Origin: an uncultured Eubacteriales bacterium
Lineage (GTDB): Bacteria; Bacillota_A; Clostridia; Christensenellales; Aristaeellaceae
Direction: 5' to 3'
Assembly (NCBI GenBank): GCA_902766515.1
Contig: CACXEB010000006.1
Coordinates: forward strand, 1-10,080
DNA length: 10,080 bases
The notes under the pieces are model-generated. The model was not told the DNA's origin and made no database searches. It saw nothing but the letters and a program-made list of their open reading frames with translations. The translations under genes and the position numbers were made by a program. Position 1 is the first letter of the stretch, and every line of letters begins with the position of its first letter. Of this stretch, positions 4,911 to 10,080 are shown piece by piece.

Positions 4911-6308
4911 TTACATGTCGTCTTCGCGCGGGCCCATGGCCGTCAGGAACGCGGCATAGCCGCGGACGGATTCGAACAGGTCTGCCTTGTTGATGATCTC
5001 CTGGGGCGCGTGCATGCTCAGCACCGCGACGCCGGAGTCGATGACCTCCATGCCGTAGAGGGCGCAGATGTACGCGATGGTGCCGCCGCCGCCCAGGTCC
5101 ACCCGGCCCAGCTCCGCCGTCTGCCAGGACACGTCCGCGTCGTCCATGCAGCGCCGGACGCGGCCCATGAACTCCGCGTTGGCATCGTTGGAGCCGGACT
5201 TGCCCCGGGAGCCGGTGAACTTGTTGAAGCAGACGCCCTTGCCCAGCAGCGCCGCGTTTTTCTTTTCAAACGCTTCCGCGTACAGCGGATCGAAGCCGGC
5301 GCTGACGTCGCAGGAGAGCATCCGGCTGGCAGCCAGCGCGCGCCGCAGGCTCGCGTCCTGGCCGTTCAGGCGCAGGATCTCGGCCAGCGCGTTTTCAAAG
5401 TACATGGCCCGCATGCCCGTCGCGCCGACGGAACCGATCTCTTCCTTGTCGGCCAGGATGCAGCAGCAGGTGTATTCGGGCACGGCGGGCAGCGAGAGCA
5501 TGGCCTGGATGCTGGCATAGGCGCACACGCGGTCGTCATGGCCGTAGCCGAGGATCATGCTGCGGTCGAGGCCGTAATCCCGCGCGTGCTCAGCCGGCAC
5601 GGCTTCCAGCTCCGCGCTCAGCAGGTCCTCTTCCTCCAGCCCGTATTTTTCCTTCAGGATGCCCAGCAGCTGGGCCTTGACGGCGTCCTTCTCGGTATCC
5701 TTCAGCGGCTTGCCCGCCAGCATGATGTCCAGCCCTTCGCCGTCCACCACATCGCTGGCCTTCTTGGCCATCCGCTCCTGGCTCAGGTGGATGAGCAGGT
5801 CGGAGATGCCGATCACCGGGTCATTTTCATCCTCGCCGATCACGATATCCAGCGCGGTGCCGTCCTTTTTGACGACGGTGCCGTGCAGCGCCAGGGCGCG
5901 CGCCACCCACTGGTACTTCTTGATGCCGCCGTAATAGTGCGTGTCGGCGTAAGCGATTTCCGTATCCTCGTACAGCGGGTTCTGCTTCAGGTCGATGCGC
6001 GGGCTGTCGATGTGCGCGCCGATGATGTTCAGGCCTTCCTCCAGCGGCTTTTCGCCGATATGGAAGAACACCAGCGCCTTCTTCATCTGGACGGCATACA
6101 GCCTGTCCCCCGGCTTGACCGGTTCACCGCGGCGGATCGCGTCCTTCAGGGAGCCGTAGCCGGCTTCCTTCAGCATGGCCACCGTCTGGCAAACGCACTC
6201 CCGTTCCGTCTTGCCGTGATCCAGGTACGCGCGGTAGGCCGCGGCGGTCGCTTCCAGCGCTTGCAGCTGGGCATCGTCATACTTGAGCCAGGCGTTTTTA
6301 CGCTCCAT
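4911..6308 (-). CDS. M18 family aminopeptidase
   Basis: This 465-residue protein is a cytosolic di-zinc M18 (aspartyl aminopeptidase-type) metallopeptidase that removes N-terminal residues, usually acidic ones, from peptides. Expected motifs and metal ligands are all present: GAHIDSPR with His99, GHDDR with Asp258, DKEEIGS with Glu289/Glu290, SCDVSAGFDP with Asp334, and SMHAPQE with His433. NKFTGSRGKSGSNDANAEF (362-380) and GGGGTIAYICALYGMEVIDS (406-425) are also typical of the family. No signal peptide is seen. The ATG at 6308 has GGAGG nine bases upstream, and the gene overlaps the end of the GH2 gene by 11 bases, so it is translated from the same message. With the glycosidase it suggests intracellular finishing of imported peptides or glycopeptides. 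It closes the upstream operon. Confidence 0.95.
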   Translation of the reverse strand: MERKNAWLKYDDAQLQALEATAAAYRAYLDHGKTERECVCQTVAMLKEAGYGSLKDAIRRGEPVKPGDRLYAVQMKKALVFFHIGEKPLEEGLNIIGAHIDSPRIDLKQNPLYEDTEIAYADTHYYGGIKKYQWVARALALHGTVVKKDGTALDIVIGEDENDPVIGISDLLIHLSQERMAKKASDVVDGEGLDIMLAGKPLKDTEKDAVKAQLLGILKEKYGLEEEDLLSAELEAVPAEHARDYGLDRSMILGYGHDDRVCAYASIQAMLSLPAVPEYTCCCILADKEEIGSVGATGMRAMYFENALAEILRLNGQDASLRRALAASRMLSCDVSAGFDPLYAEAFEKKNAALLGKGVCFNKFTGSRGKSGSNDANAEFMGRVRRCMDDADVSWQTAELGRVDLGGGGTIAYICALYGMEVIDSGVAVLSMHAPQEIINKADLFESVRGYAAFLTAMGPREDDM

Positions 6309-8706
6309 GGGTTTCTTCCTCCTTCTCTCCGGCCGCGGGCGTCCCGTCGGCAGTCTGTACCGTAAATGTCAGTTCCAGCGGCATCATGCGCTCGCCGACC
6401 ACCGTCAGGACGGCCTCGCCCGCCTGCCCCACGGTGCGCAGGTAGCAGCCGGTCATGCCGCCCTCTGCCGTGACCACCGTCGGCCCGACCAGCTCCGCCG
6501 CGCCCGATACATGCAGGTGCAGCGGCAGCTGCGCGTACGGGGCCGGGGTGCCGTTCTCATCCACGATCCTGAGGCGCACCTGCGCCATATCGTAGGTATC
6601 GCCCTCGGTCAGCGTCATGGAAGAGCAGCGCGCCTCCAGGTGCAGCCGGGTGCCCGGACAGAGCGTGCGGCTCAGGACCACCTCGCCGTTCCGGACGGCG
6701 TCAAACCGCCAGGAAACGGACTCACCGCCCCAGTTGCGGACATATTTGCCGTACAGGCGGGCCGCTTCCTCCTCGGTCATCTCATACCGGCCGGTCAGCA
6801 GGCTGTAGCGCAGCTTATCCGCCGGCGGCAGGTGATCGGGGCCGTATTTGCGCGCGGCCAGCAGGCACTGCCGCATGAGCTCCGCCTTCTTTTCCGGGTA
6901 GCCTTCCTGCGATACGAGCAGCTCGCCGATCACGTCATCCACCAGCAGCGGCCCGTGGGGCAGGCTCCTGAAGGGCGTTTCCGAAAAAGCGGTCACGTAG
7001 GCGCCGTTCCTGTACAGCCGCACCTCGTCGGCGTTGGTAAACACCCAGACGTCGCCGATATCGCCGGCGGGATAATCCCCGATGTCCATCGACGAGCCGA
7101 TCTCCAGCACGGGCACGGCATCCTGCTGGCTGGCGTACAGCGCGGCGGCCAGCTTCGGGTTGCGGAAAGCGTCCATCACGCCGTGATAGCACACCCGGTC
7201 GCCCGAGCCGAAATCCCGGTGCGTCGGATAATCGAACATGCACCAACCGAAGCAGCCGGCGTGCACGTCGCTCGCCGCCGCATCGTTCTGCACCGTCGCG
7301 TGGCGGAGCGCCTGCTCCTGCCGGCGCTCCCACGTATCGTACGGCTTTGTGGGAAACATATGGCCGTTGTGCTCGGAAACCAGGAAGGGCTTCGTGGTGT
7401 CCGGCGTCACCTTTTCCTTGGGCTTGACACCCGCGCCCTGGCCGGCGAAGGAGAAATCGTTGAAGGCGTACACATCCTCCAGGAGACTGCTCTTTTCAAG
7501 GTACCTGACGCCGGTCGTCGGCCGGCTCTTGTCCAGCGCATGCGCGACAGCGTTGGTCTCCCGGTAGAACTCGTCGTCATCCTGGCTTTCGTTGATGCGG
7601 ACCCCCCACAGGATCACGCTCGGATGGTTGCGGTACTGGCGCACCATCTCGCGGGTGTTTTCCACCGCCTGGGCCTTCCAGAGGGTATCGCCGATGTGCT
7701 GCCAGCCGGGGATCTCCGTAAACACCAGCAGCCCCAGCCGGTCGCAGGCATCCACGAACGCCTGGCTCTGCGGGTAATGGGACGTCCGCACCGCCGTGAC
7801 GCCCAGCTCCTCCTTGAGGATCCGCGCGTCCTCCACCTGCAGGCTGTCCGGCGCCGCATAGCCGATATACGGGTAGGACTGGTGCCGGTTCAGGCCCCGC
7901 AGGAACGTCTTCACCCCGTTCAGGTAAAAGCCGTCCGCCTTGAACTCCGCCGTGCGGAAGCCGAAGCGGACCCGGTGCGCGTCGGCCGCGGCGCCGTTTT
8001 CGTCCAGGATGGCGGCTTCCAGGGTATACAGGTACGGCGCGTCCAGCGTCCAGGCGACCGCGGCCGGGAAGGTCAGCGTATAATTCAGCTGGCAGCCGCT
8101 TTCCTCCAGGACGCACTGGCCGTCCCGGTCATACAGGCGGATCCGGGTGACCGTCTCACTGTCCTTTTCCTCCTCCTGGCCGCCCAGCGTCAGCACCACC
8201 GCTGCGGTATGCACGGTCGGCGTCGTGACAAATACGTCCTCGACATAGACCTGCGGCCGGATGTCCAGCCAGCAGGGCCTGTACAGCCCGCCGTAGGTCA
8301 GGTAGTCGATCACGAAGCCGAAGGGCGGGATCGCCGGGTTCTCCGTCGAATCCAGCCGGACCGCCAGCAGCGCTTCCTCCCCGGGGCTGACCAGGCCGGT
8401 CAGTTCCACCGAAAACGCCGTGTAGCCCGACCGGTGGGTATAAAGCTCCCGCCCGTTCAGGAAAACCGTCGCGATATGCGCCGCGCCGTCAAAGCGCACA
8501 AAAACACGCTGACCTTCGGCCTCCCCGGGCAGGCAGAGCCTGCGCCGGTAACCGGAGATCAGCTGGTAGCTCATATCATCCGCATAATGCTGCGGCACTT
8601 CACGCACGGTGTGCGGCAGGCGCACCGACTGGGCACTGCCCCGTCCCTGCGCGAACGCGTCGGACCACTCAGGCGTGAATTCCCAGCCATTATTCAGACT
8701 GATCAT
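6298..8706 (-). CDS. GH2 family glycoside hydrolase (beta-galactosidase-like)
   Basis: The 802 residues show the GH2 order: an N-terminal sugar-binding jelly roll (about 1-150), an immunoglobulin-like domain (150-250), a TIM barrel (about 255-500), and C-terminal beta domains. Of these, the stretch VWVFTNADEVRLYRNG (553-568) resembles the domain common in clostridial GH2 enzymes. RGLNRHQ (270-276) is the barrel entry motif. INES at 371-374 supplies the acid/base Glu373 and FLVSEHNGHM at 441-450 the likely nucleophile Glu445. There is no signal peptide, so it should act in the cytoplasm on imported oligosaccharides. Beta-galactosidase is the best guess; beta-glucuronidase or beta-mannosidase cannot be excluded. 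The ATG at 8706 follows a modest GGGGGA site, 25 bases after the lipoprotein gene. The stop overlaps the next gene. Confidence 0.93.
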   Translation of the reverse strand: MISLNNGWEFTPEWSDAFAQGRGSAQSVRLPHTVREVPQHYADDMSYQLISGYRRRLCLPGEAEGQRVFVRFDGAAHIATVFLNGRELYTHRSGYTAFSVELTGLVSPGEEALLAVRLDSTENPAIPPFGFVIDYLTYGGLYRPCWLDIRPQVYVEDVFVTTPTVHTAAVVLTLGGQEEEKDSETVTRIRLYDRDGQCVLEESGCQLNYTLTFPAAVAWTLDAPYLYTLEAAILDENGAAADAHRVRFGFRTAEFKADGFYLNGVKTFLRGLNRHQSYPYIGYAAPDSLQVEDARILKEELGVTAVRTSHYPQSQAFVDACDRLGLLVFTEIPGWQHIGDTLWKAQAVENTREMVRQYRNHPSVILWGVRINESQDDDEFYRETNAVAHALDKSRPTTGVRYLEKSSLLEDVYAFNDFSFAGQGAGVKPKEKVTPDTTKPFLVSEHNGHMFPTKPYDTWERRQEQALRHATVQNDAAASDVHAGCFGWCMFDYPTHRDFGSGDRVCYHGVMDAFRNPKLAAALYASQQDAVPVLEIGSSMDIGDYPAGDIGDVWVFTNADEVRLYRNGAYVTAFSETPFRSLPHGPLLVDDVIGELLVSQEGYPEKKAELMRQCLLAARKYGPDHLPPADKLRYSLLTGRYEMTEEEAARLYGKYVRNWGGESVSWRFDAVRNGEVVLSRTLCPGTRLHLEARCSSMTLTEGDTYDMAQVRLRIVDENGTPAPYAQLPLHLHVSGAAELVGPTVVTAEGGMTGCYLRTVGQAGEAVLTVVGERMMPLELTFTVQTADGTPAAGEKEEETHGA

Positions 8707-8731
8707 ATTTTCCCCCGCATAACATCATTCG

Positions 8732-9628
8732 TCAATACTCCGCGTAGCTGAGCTTTCCGCCCTCATATTTAAGCTGTGTGAGCCGCTTCGCGCCGCGGGA
8801 CGCGTCCATGAACAGGGATTCCCGCGTCTGATCCAGGCTCAGCGAGCCCAGCGGCAGGTCCATGGTATCCGTATTCAGCTCATATTCCTCGATCCAGGCG
8901 TTGTCCCGGTCCATCCAGCCGACGCAGAGCACCCACCGGTACGGCGCCTCAATGGTGCCGTCTTCATTGGGGCTCAGCTGCAGGTCCAGGAAGCGGTACT
9001 GCCCGTCCGCGGCCCGGAACAGGTCATAGGACCAGCCGGAGATGCTGCCGTTCAGGCGGGAAACGGTCTCCAGCCGCCCCTCGCCGCCGCTGTCCGCCAG
9101 GCGGTAGGCCGACGCATACGCGAAATCGCCGCCGCCCTCGCCGGACATGACCCAGGTAAAGGGGTCGTACCGGATGTTGTCGACCACTTCCTCCACCCAG
9201 CCTTCATCGTCCTCGATGGTGAACACGTCGGTCGCGCTGCCCTCGATCAGTTCCGAGTACGGCTTATCGTAGGTGAAATCGCCGCCGGAGGTCGCCGCAT
9301 AGGTATAGCCCTCGTCGCCGTGCTGCCAGGTGCCGCCGGAAAGCGCGTCCAGGAACTGCGTCAGGATCTGGGAAGGGATCCGGACGCTGTCGATCGCCGC
9401 GTTTTCGCCAAGCACGGCCGTTTCCAGCTTCAGCGCGGGCTGCGCGCCGGCAAGCAGAGCCTGCTCCAGCGCCTGCATGCCTTCCGGCAGGGCGGGATTG
9501 ACCGTCTGCTGCGGCGCCGGGGACGGCGTGGCCGCCTGCTCCGGCGCTTTCGCGCAGGCGCTCAGCAGCAGGGCGACCGCCGCGCACAGCGCTGCCAGCC
9601 GTCCGCGCAGGCTTTTTCTGGTGGCCAT
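8732..9628 (-). CDS. Lipoprotein of unknown family
   Basis: The 298-residue product begins MATRKSLRGR, a hydrophobic stretch, and the lipobox LLSAC with Cys25 as the predicted lipidation site. It should be exported by Sec and anchored to the outer face of the membrane. A flexible Ala/Pro/Gln-rich linker (26-46) leads to an acidic folded domain rich in Gly, Asp, Tyr and Trp, with no repeat or catalytic motif that I recognise. The ATG at 9628 has AAGGAGG six bases upstream. It lies 21 bases after the preceding gene and 25 before the GH2 gene, so it belongs to that operon. A sugar-binding or cell-surface role is conceivable from context only; the sequence is unlike ABC solute-binding proteins in length and pattern. 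Confidence 0.88.
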   Translation of the reverse strand: MATRKSLRGRLAALCAAVALLLSACAKAPEQAATPSPAPQQTVNPALPEGMQALEQALLAGAQPALKLETAVLGENAAIDSVRIPSQILTQFLDALSGGTWQHGDEGYTYAATSGGDFTYDKPYSELIEGSATDVFTIEDDEGWVEEVVDNIRYDPFTWVMSGEGGGDFAYASAYRLADSGGEGRLETVSRLNGSISGWSYDLFRAADGQYRFLDLQLSPNEDGTIEAPYRWVLCVGWMDRDNAWIEEYELNTDTMDLPLGSLSLDQTRESLFMDASRGAKRLTQLKYEGGKLSYAEY

Positions 9629-9649
9629 ACGCGCCCTCCTTGCAGTGCT

Positions 9650-10080
9650 TTACCAGGTCGCTTTCAGCGCGACCTTGATCGCCGCCTGATGATCCGCGTC
9701 CACCTTATTGGAGCCGTGGGTCTTGCTGCCGGTAAAATGGATGCAGAACTGGCCGTCGAAGTCGTTGTCCGTGATGGTCTGGTCGCCGTGCGGCACGCCG
9801 TAAATGCTGCCGGCGTAGACCTTGTCTTTATACAGGATCAGGACGGGCCGGCGCTTATAGTTGATCCGGCCGCCATACACCGCTTTCATCTTCTTGGTAT
9901 CCGCCTTGGTGAGCGGTTCCGCGTCCAGGTGGTTGGTGCCGTACATGGCCTTGCAGGTCCAGGTCTTGCCGGTCTTCACGTCCTTGATGGTGAACACGGC
10001 GTTCCGGGGGATCGCCTTCCTACCGCCGCTGAACCATTTGAGCTCGCGGGTGACATAGGTGGTCTTCGCGGTGGTCTTCG
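9650..10080 (-). CDS. C-terminal part of an unrecognised protein, possibly secreted or cell-wall associated, 5' end outside window
   Basis: The frame is open from the window edge to TAA at 9650-9652, giving 142 visible residues. A GTG at 9997 is internal and not a start, since the frame continues upstream with KTTAKTTYVTRELKWF and no obvious ribosome binding site. The visible domain has FTIKDVKTGKTWTCKAMYG, then HLDAEPLTKADTKKMK and a final GQFCIHFTGSKTHGS with DADHQAAIK. The conserved-looking HGD, CIHF, KTHG and DADH clusters hint at a metal or catalytic site. I associate this kind of tail with clostridial secreted proteins carrying SH3 or peptidoglycan-binding modules, but that is from memory and the N-terminus is missing. 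The CIHF...THG arrangement loosely recalls L,D-transpeptidases but lacks their SHGCxR motif. It is the furthest-upstream visible gene of the lipoprotein-GH2-M18 operon. Confidence 0.8.
   Translation of the reverse strand, partial: KTTAKTTYVTRELKWFSGGRKAIPRNAVFTIKDVKTGKTWTCKAMYGTNHLDAEPLTKADTKKMKAVYGGRINYKRRPVLILYKDKVYAGSIYGVPHGDQTITDNDFDGQFCIHFTGSKTHGSNKVDADHQAAIKVALKATW

Noticed and set aside
5010..6365. 451-codon plus-strand open frame opposite the M18 gene
   Set aside because: Antisense shadow; the M18 metal ligands are all on the minus strand.
6283..8751. 822-codon plus-strand open frame opposite the GH2 gene
   Set aside because: It is the antisense shadow of a GC-rich coding sequence; the minus strand carries clear GH2 catalytic motifs, while this product is low in recognisable structure.
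9995..9997. GTG as start of the 9650 gene
   Set aside because: The frame stays open to the window edge with sequence of the same character, and no ribosome binding site precedes the GTG; the gene most likely starts outside the window.

Overview
This GC-rich window looks like chromosomal DNA of an anaerobic Clostridia-type member of the Bacillota, probably from a gut or rumen. The reasons are strong AGGAGG-type ribosome binding sites, a textbook sigma-A promoter, a T-box leader, an ECF-type vitamin transporter subunit, a type III pantothenate kinase and an M18 aminopeptidase. The species cannot be named from the sequence. Every gene I can support is on the minus strand, so transcription runs from high to low coordinates.

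In transcription order, the first unit spans 10080 to 4911. It holds the C-terminal end of a protein of unknown family that enters from outside the window, a lipoprotein of unknown family, a cytoplasmic GH2 glycosidase and an M18 aminopeptidase. The gaps are 21 and 25 bases, followed by an 11-base overlap, so this is very likely one operon concerned with sugar and peptide use. A 176-base gap (4735-4910) with a strong GC-rich hairpin follows.

The second unit spans 4734 to 1909. It holds an ECF transporter S component (probably for pantothenate), type III pantothenate kinase (coaX), homoserine dehydrogenase (hom) and a 34-residue single-membrane-span protein. coaX/hom and hom/small ORF are each joined by ATGA start-stop overlaps. 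Vitamin uptake, the first step of coenzyme A synthesis and an aspartate-family biosynthetic step are thus co-expressed.

Between 1908 and 1373 lies about 535 bases with no credible gene but with many strong nested inverted repeats. It is probably a structured RNA or a dispersed palindromic element. Next come a consensus promoter (1344-1372) and a T-box riboswitch with its terminator (about 1337-1073). The T-box directly controls an acyl-CoA synthetase that runs off the window at position 1. The apparent specifier is UAC (tyrosine) and the antiterminator bulge is UGGU, which fits a tRNA with discriminator base A. A tRNA-sensing switch on an acyl-CoA ligase is the most notable regulatory feature here; the palindrome-rich block is the best candidate for something undescribed.
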